This document shows positions 49,692-59,666 of a DNA stretch of 64,000 nt, in pieces. The notes under the pieces are model-generated. The model had not been told where the DNA came from and did no database searches. It was given only the letters and a program-made list of their open reading frames with translations. The position numbers and the translations under genes were made by a program. The stretch comes from Gemmataceae bacterium (GTDB lineage: Bacteria > Planctomycetota > Planctomycetia > Gemmatales > Gemmataceae), in contig JAKEET010000079.1 of assembly GCA_022616435.1 (NCBI GenBank), positions 81,242-145,241 of the forward strand, given 5' to 3'. Numbering within the stretch: position 1 is the stretch's first letter; each line of letters opens with the position of its first letter.

Positions 49692-50551
49692 CAATACTTC
49701 AGCCGGCTCAGGGCCGACGCCCACACCAGGCCGACCGCCTGCAACACGATGGCGCCCGCCGCGAGATACTGGCCGACCGAGGTCGCGAGGAACTGCCGCA
49801 TGCGTTCCGGGTCGTTGCGCCAGATGATCAGGGCGATGAAATAAGTGACCACGAGCACCGCGATTGTCGAGATCCGCGCCTGCGTGGACAACGCCCGGAT
49901 GCGCCGCTGCACCTCGACGCGATCGCGGATGACGCGGCCCACGGTCGCGAGAGTCGCCGCCAGGCTGCCGCCGGTCTCCCAGTGCACCGACAGCGCGGAC
50001 GTGAACAGCCGGAACGTCTCCAGCGGCACGCGTTCCACCAGGGTGCGCAGCACGGCTTGCGGATCGTCGCCGTAGCGGATGCGGCCGAGCATTTCCGCCA
50101 GCTGCGGCTTGAGCGGCGCCCGCGTCTCCCGGGCGGCGGCGTCCAGGGCGCTGGTGGCGCCGGCGCCGACGCGCAAGCCGGCGACCATCAGGTCAATCGC
50201 GTCGGCCAGTTGCTCCTCGATCCGCGCGGTTTGCCGCGCCAGCCGGAACGTCTCCGATTGCGTCAGGATCAACCCGAGAACCACTCCGAACGCCACCGCG
50301 AACACCAGCGGCAGGCCGGCGAACACGGCCAGGCCGGCGGCCATGAGCACGGCGACCAGCCACGGCAGCACGGTCCAGCGGCGGATGATCGACCGGGCGC
50401 GCGGCGCCGCCTCGTCGGCCGCCGGCGTCTCGGCTTCCGCGAGCCGCGCCCGCGCGAAGTTCAACAAATGCACCCGCCACCACACGACGACGATCACCGC
50501 GATCGCCGCCGCCAGGCCGAGCACCAGGGCATAGCGCAGATACTCGTTCAT
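49691..50551 (-). CDS. tadB: Tad pilus inner-membrane platform protein TadB
   Basis: 286 aa from ATG 50551. N-terminal helix, an Ala/Arg-rich cytosolic loop, then two helices, a type II secretion F domain (EEQLADAIDLMVAGLRVGAGATSALDAA, SVHWETGGSLAATLATVG) and two C-terminal helices. This is a close structural relative of TadC. It lies between cpaF and tadC, the usual order. Stop at the edge of a tandem array. Confidence 0.9.
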   Translation of the reverse strand: MNEYLRYALVLGLAAAIAVIVVVWWRVHLLNFARARLAEAETPAADEAAPRARSIIRRWTVLPWLVAVLMAAGLAVFAGLPLVFAVAFGVVLGLILTQSETFRLARQTARIEEQLADAIDLMVAGLRVGAGATSALDAAARETRAPLKPQLAEMLGRIRYGDDPQAVLRTLVERVPLETFRLFTSALSVHWETGGSLAATLATVGRVIRDRVEVQRRIRALSTQARISTIAVLVVTYFIALIIWRNDPERMRQFLATSVGQYLAAGAIVLQAVGLVWASALSRLKY

Positions 50552-50560
50552 CGAATCCCA

Positions 50561-50630
50561 TCTCTGCGTTCCTCTGCGTCCTCTGCGGTTAAAAAAAATC
50601 GAACCGCAGAGAACGCGGAGGACGCGGAGA
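50561..50630. repeat. Intergenic inverted repeat, CGCAGAG family (copy 3)
   Basis: Near-perfect 28-base arms 50561-50590 and 50601-50630 around an A-rich 10-base loop. The right end is one base from the cpaF stop and the left is nine bases before the tadB start, so it fills the whole gap. Confidence 0.9.
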
Positions 50631-50631
50631 A

Positions 50632-52062
<1,431 letters not shown>

Positions 52063-52077
52063 GATGTTCCACCGTTC

Positions 52078-52190
52078 GTTTAGCCACGGTTCGCAGAACC
52101 GGGGCGGGACACGCGGCTGGCAACGGATGAATCCTTCGCCCGGGATCTCGTCCGCCCCGGTTCTTCAAACCGGGGCTAAACGGGGCTAAA
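52078..52190. repeat. Intergenic double hairpin, CCCCGGTTC family (copy 2)
   Basis: Same arrangement as 45711-45815: palindromic units at about 52086-52107 and 52152-52177, with GGGGCTAAAC extensions. The stop codon of cpaE (TAG, 52186-52188) lies in the CGGGGCTAAAC edge of this element. Confidence 0.9.
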
Positions 52191-53418
52191 CGCGCGTTTC
52201 CTTGCGCGCCCCCAACGGCCGGTCGCCGGGAATGGACGCTCCGTTGCGCGCCGGCTCGTGCTGGGCCGCCACCGCCGGCATCTCCTGAATGATCCTGGCG
52301 AAGGCCTTGCCGATGCCGTACCAAGTCGCGGCCCCCTGCACGTACGGCCGGCCGATGTTGCTCGCGATCAGCAGCTTCTTCTGATAGGGAACGACGTGAT
52401 CGACGGCGCGGCCCAGGCGGTTGGCCACGTCGTGCGGCCGGAGGTTGCCGGCGAAGCTGGAATAGCGGTTGAGGATGACCCGCTGGCGCTCTTTGGGGAA
52501 ACCGAGGTTGTCGAGGACGCGGATCAGGCTCACCGTGCCCAGGAGCGTCGGCACCACGCTTTCGGTGATCAGAAAGGCGCGGTCGCTCAGATCGAGCACG
52601 GCCATCATCACGCTGTCGATGAGCGGGAACGTATCGACGAAGACGTAATCGTACGCCCGGCGGGCCAGGGTCAACACGCGGGCGATGGCCTCTTCATCGA
52701 CGTCGGCCGCTTCGAGGGCGTCGCGCGGGGCCGCCAGCAAGTGAAGGCCGCTGGCGTGGGGCGTCGCCAGCTGGCGCAGCAAGGTCTCATCCAGGCGATG
52801 GCGCTCGCGCACGGCATCGGTCAGCGTGGTCGCCGGCTTGAGGTCCAGCATCGACGCGCACACGCCGAGCTGCAGCGACGCGTCGATCAGCAGCACGCGC
52901 TCCGGCGCCTGGGCCGCCAGTCCGCAGCCGACATTCACGGCGAGCGTTGACTTGCCGACGCCCCCCTTGTTGCTGATGAACGAGACGATCTTGCCCGGCG
53001 GCGACCGGGGGCAGACCGCGGCTTTGCGCTCCAGCCGATCCAGCAGTTGCTCGAGGTCCGCCCGCGACACGGGACGGCGCAGGAAGTCCTGCATGCCGGC
53101 GCGGATGGCTTCGATGAGGATGGCGCTCTCGGAAACGTCGGGACCGAACAATTCCGGGCTGAAGGCGGCCGCCAGGTTCGTTTCCGGCGCGGCCGCCGCC
53201 GCCTCGTCCGCGAAGGTCTTGAGCGCCCGCAAGTCCTTGGTCATTTCGACCACGGCGAGCGTCGGCCGCCAGTTTTGGATCGCTTCGATCCCTTGACGAT
53301 GATCGGCCGCCCGCTGCAGAAGCGCGGTGGTGTCGGCGATGCCCTTGAGGGCGGCGGCCACTTCGGTTTGCAGCCGTGCGTCGGGACTGACGATCAGGAT
53401 TTTCGGGGTACGTTGCAT
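52186..53418 (-). CDS. cpaE: Tad pilus localisation ATPase CpaE/TadZ
   Basis: 410 aa from ATG 53418. Residues 1-130 have an atypical receiver-like fold (TPKILIVSPDARLQTEVAAAL, FLRRPVSRADLEQLL). Residues 140-370 are a ParA/MinD-type ATPase: deviant Walker A KGGVGKST at 151-158, VLLIDASLQLGVCASMLDL, YDYVFVDTFPLIDSVMMAVL. TadZ/CpaE places the pilus apparatus at a pole. The last residues (ETRV) and the TAG stop run into a repeat. Confidence 0.92.
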   Translation of the reverse strand: MQRTPKILIVSPDARLQTEVAAALKGIADTTALLQRAADHRQGIEAIQNWRPTLAVVEMTKDLRALKTFADEAAAAAPETNLAAAFSPELFGPDVSESAILIEAIRAGMQDFLRRPVSRADLEQLLDRLERKAAVCPRSPPGKIVSFISNKGGVGKSTLAVNVGCGLAAQAPERVLLIDASLQLGVCASMLDLKPATTLTDAVRERHRLDETLLRQLATPHASGLHLLAAPRDALEAADVDEEAIARVLTLARRAYDYVFVDTFPLIDSVMMAVLDLSDRAFLITESVVPTLLGTVSLIRVLDNLGFPKERQRVILNRYSSFAGNLRPHDVANRLGRAVDHVVPYQKKLLIASNIGRPYVQGAATWYGIGKAFARIIQEMPAVAAQHEPARNGASIPGDRPLGARKETRV

Positions 53419-53433
53419 CAGAGCTCGCAGGGA

Positions 53434-53499
53434 AATTGCAGATTGCCGCTTGCGGCGATTCGATTGCAATTTTCAATTTGCAATTCTCAGTTTTCAATG
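53434..53499. repeat. AT-rich repeat, CAATTTTCAATTTGCAATT family
   Basis: A run of ATTGCAATTTTCAATTTGCA-like words, the most AT-rich spot of the Tad locus, between cpaB stop (53503) and cpaE start (53418). An earlier GGGAAATTGCAGATTGC half forms an imperfect pair with it. Confidence 0.65.
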
Positions 53500-53502
53500 T
53501 CG

Positions 53503-54492
53503 CTATTGCTTTTTCGACTCATCCGGCGGCGCGGGCGCGGCCGGCGGCATCGGCTCCGGGGCCAGCTCCTGCGGCCCTTTGCCGGCGACCGGGAACACCA
53601 GCGTTTGCCGCTTGGCGCCGCTGATGACTTCCATGGCGTGCAAGGGCGGCGGCGGCGGCGAGCCCGGCGTCAACGTCTTCATGGACTCCTCTTCCGTCCG
53701 GCCCGAGCGGGCCACGCACATGAGCGTCGCCTGGATCGCCAGCGCCTCGTGCAGCGGCGCGACCTCGTCCGGATCGACGGCGATCGTAGCCTCCTGCACC
53801 ACCTTGGTCGGCGCTTTGCCTCCCTTGGCCGGACCGGTCGGGATCTCGCGAATCGCCACCGGCAGCACGATGGCGCCGTCCTGCACGAGCACGCGGACCC
53901 GCGCCCCCTTGCCGGAGTGCGCCGGAGCGGGCGTCCCCACCAGCTTCAGCTTCGCGAACGCCTTGTCCATGTCGAAGGGGACGCTCGCCAAGAGGTCGAA
54001 GCGGTCGCCGAGCTTCAGCCCATGGATGCCCTGGACCTTGTCGGCGGCCAGGACGAACGCCCGCTTGCCGGCCGGGATGCCGGCCACCAATCCCGCCCGC
54101 GTGTCCTTCGGATAAAGGTCCTTTTCGAGAAACGGATAGCCGGCCGCCTTGTCGCGCGTCAGCACCCGGTTGAGGATCTCTTTCTTGTCCGTGATGAAGC
54201 CGAGCTTCTCCGCCTCCTCTTTCGAGGACACGTAGCGAACGCTGAAATCGCGCGTGCGCGGATCGATGAAGTGCTCGATCGTCACCTTGGTGTAGGCCGG
54301 CAACGACTGGGCCAGCACCGGCAGCGGAAACCCGCTCGGTTGCGGTGCAGCGGCCTTGCGCGACAGGAACGGCAGCTCGACGCCGAGCGCCCACAGCGTG
54401 CCGATGGTCAGGACCGTCCCCATCACAAGCGCGAGGGCGGCCAGCGTCGTGGCGGCAAGGACCGAGGGACCGCGGCGAGCTATTGGTTTCAT
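53503..54492 (-). CDS. cpaB: Tad pilus protein CpaB (SAF domain)
   Basis: 329 aa from ATG 54492. One N-terminal helix, then an SAF-type domain (PLPVLAQSLPAYTKVTIEHFI, KEILNRVLTRDKAAGYPFLEKDLY), an RcpC/CpaB domain with GKRAFVLAADKVQGIHGLKLGDRFDLLA, and a Pro-rich tail. CpaB sits in the periplasm with the secretin. It lies between tadE-like and cpaE genes. Confidence 0.9.
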   Translation of the reverse strand: MKPIARRGPSVLAATTLAALALVMGTVLTIGTLWALGVELPFLSRKAAAPQPSGFPLPVLAQSLPAYTKVTIEHFIDPRTRDFSVRYVSSKEEAEKLGFITDKKEILNRVLTRDKAAGYPFLEKDLYPKDTRAGLVAGIPAGKRAFVLAADKVQGIHGLKLGDRFDLLASVPFDMDKAFAKLKLVGTPAPAHSGKGARVRVLVQDGAIVLPVAIREIPTGPAKGGKAPTKVVQEATIAVDPDEVAPLHEALAIQATLMCVARSGRTEEESMKTLTPGSPPPPPLHAMEVISGAKRQTLVFPVAGKGPQELAPEPMPPAAPAPPDESKKQ

Positions 54493-54519
54493 GATGTGCC
54501 TCGCTTGCGGCCCGACACG

Positions 54520-54575
54520 GCCGCTTGCGGCTTAGCGTTCGCTACAACCACTCCGAACGCTAAGCCGCAAGCGGC
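54520..54575. repeat. Perfect 22-bp inverted repeat
   Basis: Arms 54520-54541 and 54554-54575 are exact complements around a 12-base loop (word GCCGCTTGCGGCTTAGCG). Lies between the tadE-like gene stop and the cpaB start. Confidence 0.93.
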
Positions 54576-54601
54576 GTCGTGGCGAATACGGGGCGAGCGA
54601 A

Positions 54602-55417
54602 TCACGGTGCGTAGACTTCGCGCCGGCTCCCCATGCCTTCGATGACGCGCCGGTACGGCCGCACCGTCTTGGTGAACGCGGCTTGTCTTCCGAGACCGCT
54701 AGCGCCGGAGTAGGGGCCGCCCAGCTCGCCGGGCTGCAGCTGCTCGCCGGCGGGAACTTCGATGTACGCATCCTGCGGCGTGGCCGGCGGCGCTTCGCTG
54801 GCCCTCCCCGAAATGGCGGCCGCCTGGAACGGGTAAAACACCGACACGTCCGCTTGCACCGACGGCTTGGCGCCTTCGATGACCTCCAGTTTGGCGACCT
54901 GGACCACCGGAAACTCGCCGATCTTGCCGGCGCCCGACTGATAGTTCACCTTCGGAACCACGACCTTGAAGCCGGTCGGCGCCGTGCCGCTGGGCACGAG
55001 CTCGCCCGGATAAATCAGCCAGCGCGCGCCGGCCGGAATGTTCGGATTCTGCCGCTGGTCCATCACGATCATCAACGGCACGAGCAACCGATTGCCGCTG
55101 GGCAGCTTCGAGGGGTCGAGCGGCTGGGCGGTGATGTCGATGACCAGGAAATCCTCGGAAAAAATCTTGTTGTCCTCGAGGATCTTGAGGGCGTTGGCCG
55201 GATCGGGATTCTTGTCGCCGGAATTCACGACCGCAATCGCCAGCCCGTGGGCGACATGGTCGGCGGCTTGCTGCGTCACCTGCGCCGAGACAACGGCCCG
55301 GCCGAAATCGAAGGTCAGCGCGAGCAACGAAAACAGGATGAGCGCCACCAGCGCGAATTCGATCAACACCTGGCCGCGCCGCCCCGGCAGCCGGCGCTCG
55401 ACGATCGAATCAACCAT
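54602..55417 (-). CDS. TadE/TadG-like pseudopilin
   Basis: 271 aa from ATG 55417. RRGQVLIEFALVALILFSLLALTFDFGRAV at the N-terminus is the TadE-type prepilin-like helix, with a Glu at position 5 after the glycine. The remainder is periplasmic and beta-rich. Length is between TadE (about 180-200) and TadG (about 400). Pseudopilins help initiate the Flp pilus. It follows flp, with an intrinsic terminator between. Confidence 0.85.
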   Translation of the reverse strand: MVDSIVERRLPGRRGQVLIEFALVALILFSLLALTFDFGRAVVSAQVTQQAADHVAHGLAIAVVNSGDKNPDPANALKILEDNKIFSEDFLVIDITAQPLDPSKLPSGNRLLVPLMIVMDQRQNPNIPAGARWLIYPGELVPSGTAPTGFKVVVPKVNYQSGAGKIGEFPVVQVAKLEVIEGAKPSVQADVSVFYPFQAAAISGRASEAPPATPQDAYIEVPAGEQLQPGELGGPYSGASGLGRQAAFTKTVRPYRRVIEGMGSRREVYAP

Positions 55418-55436
55418 GGGTTCGCTCCCAACACAG

Positions 55437-55487
55437 AAAACCCCGCTTCACGATGGGCGCGCTTGAAGCGGCACTCGTGAAGCGGGG
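55437..55487 (-). terminator. Intrinsic terminator after flp
   Basis: Perfect 13-bp arms (CCCCGCTTCACGA 55441-55453 / 55475-55487) with a 21-base loop; on the minus strand the stem is followed by TTTTC. It ends transcription from flp, so it probably works as an attenuator that lets the pilin be made in excess over the assembly proteins. Confidence 0.8.
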
Positions 55488-55520
55488 TCCGTCCTTGGAA
55501 CAATCAACCTGTGAGACCGG

Positions 55521-55856
55521 CTACTCGACGATCAGGATTTCGCCGCCGCCGGCGCCGAGGATCCCGGCCATGCGGTCGGTGCCGCCCGCGGCGACCAAGG
55601 CGGTGGTTTCCAGGGTCAGGTTGCCGTCGGCATCGAGGGCGACGGGGATCGCCCCGTCGGCGCTCTTGATGGGCGCGTTGTCGTCGGCATGAGCGCCGGG
55701 CATGACGGCGGCCATGACACCGTAGTTGTCCGAAACCTTGTGTCCCAGGACCGCGATGGCCACGACCGACACCAGCACAATGCCCGCGATCAAGAGGGCA
55801 TACTCGACCAGCACGGAACCCTTGCGCTTGTTCTGCTGCTTCTGTCGCATCAACAT
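55521..55856 (-). CDS. flp: Flp-type IVb pilin with long C-terminal extension
   Basis: 111 aa from ATG 55856 (AAGGAG eight bases upstream). The class IVb prepilin motif is KG-SVLVEYALLIAGIVLV: cleavage after Gly13, Glu18 and Tyr19 in the right places. Most Flp pilins are 50-65 residues; this one has an extra acidic C-terminal part of about 60 residues (HADDNAP, DADGNLTLE, GAGGGEILIVE). It is the first gene of the locus; the two TTGTNACAA palindromes lie just upstream. Confidence 0.9.
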   Translation of the reverse strand: MLMRQKQQNKRKGSVLVEYALLIAGIVLVSVVAIAVLGHKVSDNYGVMAAVMPGAHADDNAPIKSADGAIPVALDADGNLTLETTALVAAGGTDRMAGILGAGGGEILIVE

Positions 55857-55908
55857 GGTCAGACTCCTTGGGTGAGGGGGAAGAAACGTCACCGCCAACG
55901 GTATAACG

Positions 55909-55928
55909 TTGTCACAACTTTGTTACAA
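55909..55928. promoter_or_regulatory. Tandem TTGTNACAA palindromes before flp
   Basis: TTGTCACAA (55909-55917) and TTGTTACAA (55920-55928), 11 bp apart, one helical turn, in a short AT-rich strip 53 bases before the flp ATG. The outer bases extend each palindrome (GTTGTCACAAC, CTTTGTTACAAAG). A TTGACT box at 55955-55950 (minus strand) lies at promoter distance upstream. This suggests a dimeric regulator binding side by side over the flp promoter. Confidence 0.55.
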
Positions 55929-56010
55929 AGTAATACCCACTGAGGCAAGAGTCAAGAAAATTTGCGGCTGATGTGACGCGACCGCATAGCGGCGAGCCTG
56001 TAATTGCCGC

Positions 56011-56116
56011 TGTAGGTCCCGCTTGCCGAGCGGGACCTTGACTCTCGCGCGCTCGGCAAGGGGATGTACATGGGCGGCCGCGGGGTCAAGGTCCCGCTCG
56101 GCAAGCGGGACCTACA
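56011..56116. repeat. Perfect 31-bp inverted repeat overlapping kinase 3' end
   Basis: Arms 56011-56041 and 56086-56116 are exact complements (31 bp) around a 44-base loop, with GGTCCCGCTTGCCGAGCGG as core. The right arm codes the last ten residues and the stop of the kinase gene. Confidence 0.95.
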
Positions 56117-59100
56117 AGGACCAAAGTCCGGGCCACGCGGAAGCCAACATTATAGTTGCGGTAGGACGGCCGGACCCAGTTGCGGTTGGCGGCGCGGAGG
56201 TCGCTTCGAGGATAGAAGAACGAGCCCCCCCGCAAGACTCGGGCCACCGTTTCGGTCACCAGCGTTTGATGCGTGATGTCGTCGCCGAATTTGTAGGCCA
56301 GGTAACTGTCGGAGCACCAGCTCCAGGCGGCGCCGTGCATGTCGAACAGGCCCAGGTCGTTCGGCTTCAGGCTCCCGACCGGCCAGGAACGCTCCTTGGC
56401 GTTGCGGATATACCAGGCATACCTGGGCAGCAGCTCTTCCGACCGTCCGTAATAGCGAGCGGTCGCGGCGCCCGCCCGGCAGCAGTACTCCCATTCCGCT
56501 TCGGTCGGCAAGCGGTAGCCCTGCCGCTCGAGGTAGTCGGGGGCGAGCTCCATCCCCTCGGCGTAGTTGCCGTACGCGTTCGGCAGGTAGCACCACTGGT
56601 CCTTGGGGATGCCTTCCTTTCGGCTCAGCCAGTTGCAGTACTGGGCGGCCTCGTACCAGGTGACGCCGATGATCGGGCAATCCGGGTCCGGGGCGCGGCG
56701 CAACTGGGGGTGGGCGAACCTCGGGTTGAAGCGCTTGAACTGCTCGACGGTGACGTGGTGGGCGGCCATGGCAAAGCTGCGGCCAATGCGACGGGTGTGG
56801 AGCACTTCATCGTGATCGCGTTGCGGCTCGGTCTCGGGCGAGCCCATCGAAAACTCGACCGGGCCGGGAATCGCGACCATGGTCTGCCCCTGGGAGTTCA
56901 CGGACCAGCCCGCCTCCTTTCCCCCCGGCCGAGAGGAAACCAACTGCTTGTCGATTTCCGCCAGCTCCTTGCCGTGGCCCCACTGCCGCAGCGTCCAGGC
57001 CGCGGCCGCGTGCAGGCCGGCATCGGGATGGGTGCGGTACAGGTCGAGCAACCGCGCCGCGCGAGCGGTGGTCGGCGGATGCTCCGTGGCTTCCGGCGCC
57101 GTGGCGTCACTGAGGTCGCGGAACCCGCCGAGGGCCAGCAGCAAGGCGCGGCGTGCGGAGATGTCGTTCTCCTCCTCGAACCGGCGCAACAGGACCCGCG
57201 GATCAACGCCGAGGCTGACAACCCGATGGATCAAGTACGAGCGCGCGCCCGGATCGGGACGATGGCGCAGCAGCGGCCAGACCCGGTCGGCGTGGCCGAG
57301 CCGCATAAGAGCGACCGCAGCGTTGGCCTGGCGCTGCGCGAGGCGGTCGTGGTCGGCGTCGGCGGCGTCGCTCGGCAATGTCCGCTCGAGGACAGGGGAT
57401 AGAAGGTTCACGGCCTGGTGGCCGTGAACCGCGAGTTTCGGAAACAGCACCTCGAACGGTTTCGGGCCGACGTCGACGAGCGCCTTGGCCAGGACCTTGG
57501 GTTGGTCGCTGGCGTAATCCGCGAGGATGCTGACTGCGACGGCACGGTGCTGAAACTCGGCGAGGCGGAGTTCCGGATCGGCGTCGTCCTGTTCGTGCGC
57601 CGAGCGGCGCAGGGCAATCTCGGTCAATGGATCCAGCAAGCGGCGCCGCGCCGGCCGCAGCAGCTCCGTCCAGGCCCCGATCAGCAGCGGGCTCTCGGCC
57701 GCCAGGCTGGCGGCCACGTTCGACGCGACCTTGGCCCAGCGCGGGCTGTCCGGATCGAGCGCGGCCAAGCCGCAAGCCGCCCGGAAGCGCCGGCCCTCGT
57801 CCGGCTCTTTCCCTGGGGAAGGCGGCTGGGCGAGAGTCCACAGCCGATCCTTCACCCGGTCCTTGGATGGCGCGAGTGAAGTGCGGATGACCAGCAACTC
57901 CTGGGGCGAGGCGGTCAGCAGGCGGTCGGCAAGGTAATCCACCTGGGAGTCGTCGCCCGGCAACAGGGCCAGGCTGGCGTGAAGCCGGGCCTTGGAGCCG
58001 GCCGGCGCTTCGGCCAGCATCCGCGCCAGCAGCGGCTCGGCCTGACGCCGCAAGGGTTCCAGGTCTTCGATGATGCGCGGCACGCCGGGGGTGTCCGCGA
58101 CCGCCAGCGACTGCACCAGGTCGGCGGCACGGGTCGCCCGTCGCGTTGCTTCGAGCTGACGGTTGTAGACGACCGGTCCAACGGCCAACGCGACCAGGCC
58201 GAGCGCGCTGACGCCCAGCAGGGCCGCGGCGGTCGGTCGCCGCCGGGCCAGCTTGACGGTGCGTTCCAACCAACCGGCCCGACGCGCCACGATGGGCTCG
58301 CCCCGCTGGAAGCGGTCGAGGTCCTCGGCGAGGGCGGCGGCCGTCGGGTAGCGCCGCTGCGGGTCCTTGTGCAAACACTTCAGGCAAATCGTCTCCAGGT
58401 CGCGCGGCACCTTCGCGTTCAGCCGCGACGGCGGCGCCGGCTCTCCGGCGATCAGTTGCCGCTCGGTCTCCGCGGCCGTCTCGGCTTTGAACGGCGGCCG
58501 GCCCGTGAGCATCTCATACAGGATGGCGCCGAGCGCGTAGATATCCACGGCGGGCCCGACCGCGTCGGCCTTGCCGAGCGCCTGCTCGGGCGCCATGTAG
58601 CTGGGCGTCCCAAGTCTGACGCCGCTCAAGGTGAGGCCGGGACCGCCGTCGATGCGCTGGGCTAGTCCGAAGTCGCTGATTTTCGGCGTGCCGTCGCCCG
58701 CCAGAAGAATGTTCGCGGGCTTGAGATCGCGGTGCACGACGCCGCCTTGATGGGCCAGGTGCACGGCGCCGGCCAGGGTGGCCACAAGCGCCGCCGCGCG
58801 GTGGGCCGGCTGCGGCATCCCCGCCAGCTGCTGCGCCAGGCTGCCGCCGCCGACAAATTCCATGGTGAAGTACGGCAGCCCGTCCAGGTCGCCCACATCG
58901 TAGACCTGCACGATATGGGCGTGCCGCAGGCCCGCCACCGTCTCCGCCTCGCGCAGGAAGCGTGTCAGTTGCTGCCGATCCGCATAGCCGCCGGCGAGCA
59001 TCATCTTGATCGCCACGGTGCGATTCAACTTCAGGTGCCGGGCCTTGTAGACCACCCCCATGCCGCCGCGGCCCAGCGACGCCTGCACTTCGTAGCCGGG

Positions 59101-59328
59101 AATCCGCGGCGGCTCGGCGTCCAGATCGAACGCGCCGGCGCTCGCCGCCTGCGTGAGCTGCGGCGTGGGAAACAACGCTTCCACCTCGGCCTCGACGCTT
59201 TGCAACTGCCGCCAGCGCTTGTGGACCTCGGGCAACAACTGCGGGCACTCCCGGCACGCCTCCTCGGGAGTCCCTTTCGACTCCAGGATGGCTTGAAGCA
59301 GTTGCAGGATGCGTGCTTCGTCAGACAT
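56086..59328 (-). CDS. Serine/threonine kinase fused to FGE/SUMF1-type domain
   Basis: 1,080 aa from ATG 59328 (GGAGG upstream). Kinase residues 78-350 are complete: GRGGMGVVYK, Lys108 (VAIK), HRDLKPAN with Asp201, DFG 219-221, APE. A transmembrane helix (about 368-388) leads to a 400-residue HEAT-like part and then an FGE/SUMF1 domain from about 820 (VEFSMGSPE, IIGVTWYEAAQYCNWLS, RLPTEAEWEYCCRAG, LFDMHGAAWSWC, RVLRGGSF). The last residues VGPACRAGP come from a repeat. A truncated ECF sigma gene precedes it. It probably senses a signal and phosphorylates targets. Confidence 0.94.
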   Translation of the reverse strand: MSDEARILQLLQAILESKGTPEEACRECPQLLPEVHKRWRQLQSVEAEVEALFPTPQLTQAASAGAFDLDAEPPRIPGYEVQASLGRGGMGVVYKARHLKLNRTVAIKMMLAGGYADRQQLTRFLREAETVAGLRHAHIVQVYDVGDLDGLPYFTMEFVGGGSLAQQLAGMPQPAHRAAALVATLAGAVHLAHQGGVVHRDLKPANILLAGDGTPKISDFGLAQRIDGGPGLTLSGVRLGTPSYMAPEQALGKADAVGPAVDIYALGAILYEMLTGRPPFKAETAAETERQLIAGEPAPPSRLNAKVPRDLETICLKCLHKDPQRRYPTAAALAEDLDRFQRGEPIVARRAGWLERTVKLARRRPTAAALLGVSALGLVALAVGPVVYNRQLEATRRATRAADLVQSLAVADTPGVPRIIEDLEPLRRQAEPLLARMLAEAPAGSKARLHASLALLPGDDSQVDYLADRLLTASPQELLVIRTSLAPSKDRVKDRLWTLAQPPSPGKEPDEGRRFRAACGLAALDPDSPRWAKVASNVAASLAAESPLLIGAWTELLRPARRRLLDPLTEIALRRSAHEQDDADPELRLAEFQHRAVAVSILADYASDQPKVLAKALVDVGPKPFEVLFPKLAVHGHQAVNLLSPVLERTLPSDAADADHDRLAQRQANAAVALMRLGHADRVWPLLRHRPDPGARSYLIHRVVSLGVDPRVLLRRFEEENDISARRALLLALGGFRDLSDATAPEATEHPPTTARAARLLDLYRTHPDAGLHAAAAWTLRQWGHGKELAEIDKQLVSSRPGGKEAGWSVNSQGQTMVAIPGPVEFSMGSPETEPQRDHDEVLHTRRIGRSFAMAAHHVTVEQFKRFNPRFAHPQLRRAPDPDCPIIGVTWYEAAQYCNWLSRKEGIPKDQWCYLPNAYGNYAEGMELAPDYLERQGYRLPTEAEWEYCCRAGAATARYYGRSEELLPRYAWYIRNAKERSWPVGSLKPNDLGLFDMHGAAWSWCSDSYLAYKFGDDITHQTLVTETVARVLRGGSFFYPRSDLRAANRNWVRPSYRNYNVGFRVARTLVLVGPACRAGP

Positions 59329-59362
59329 GTTCGGCTTGCCGCCTCCTGGCTTCGGTCCGCGG

Positions 59363-59551
59363 CTACGCCTGGGTGTTCAACGGCGGCTGCGTCAACCGCG
59401 GGTAGCTGCGGTACAGCAGGTTAGCGCCGAGCAATTCCAGCCGCCGAACGGCCCGGTCCAGCAACTCCCGGACAACCGGCTCGGCCGGCGCATCTCCAGC
59501 CAGGGCATCGAGATAGCGCTGCACGACGGGGGTGGTCGGTTCGTCGGTCAT
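59363..59551 (-). pseudogene. Truncated ECF sigma factor gene (N-terminal 62 residues)
   Basis: 62 aa: a TTPVVQRYLDALAGDAPAEPVVRELLDRAVRRLELLGANLLYRSYPRLTQPPLN pattern that I recall as the N-terminus of planctomycete ECF sigma factors of about 190-200 aa, normally followed by a QADEML segment. Here TAG follows PPLNTQA and only 34 bases remain before the kinase ATG, so regions 2-4 are lost. Kinase genes of this type are often paired with such sigma genes. Confidence 0.65.
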
Positions 59552-59666
59552 GGCGAGCGCCCGGTTGCTGGATCAATTCAGCTTCGATCATACCAGCCGC
59601 GCTGTCCACCGGCCACGCTCAGTAGCCGAACGAATTTGGGAAGTGGAGGTGGTGAAGGAGATCATC

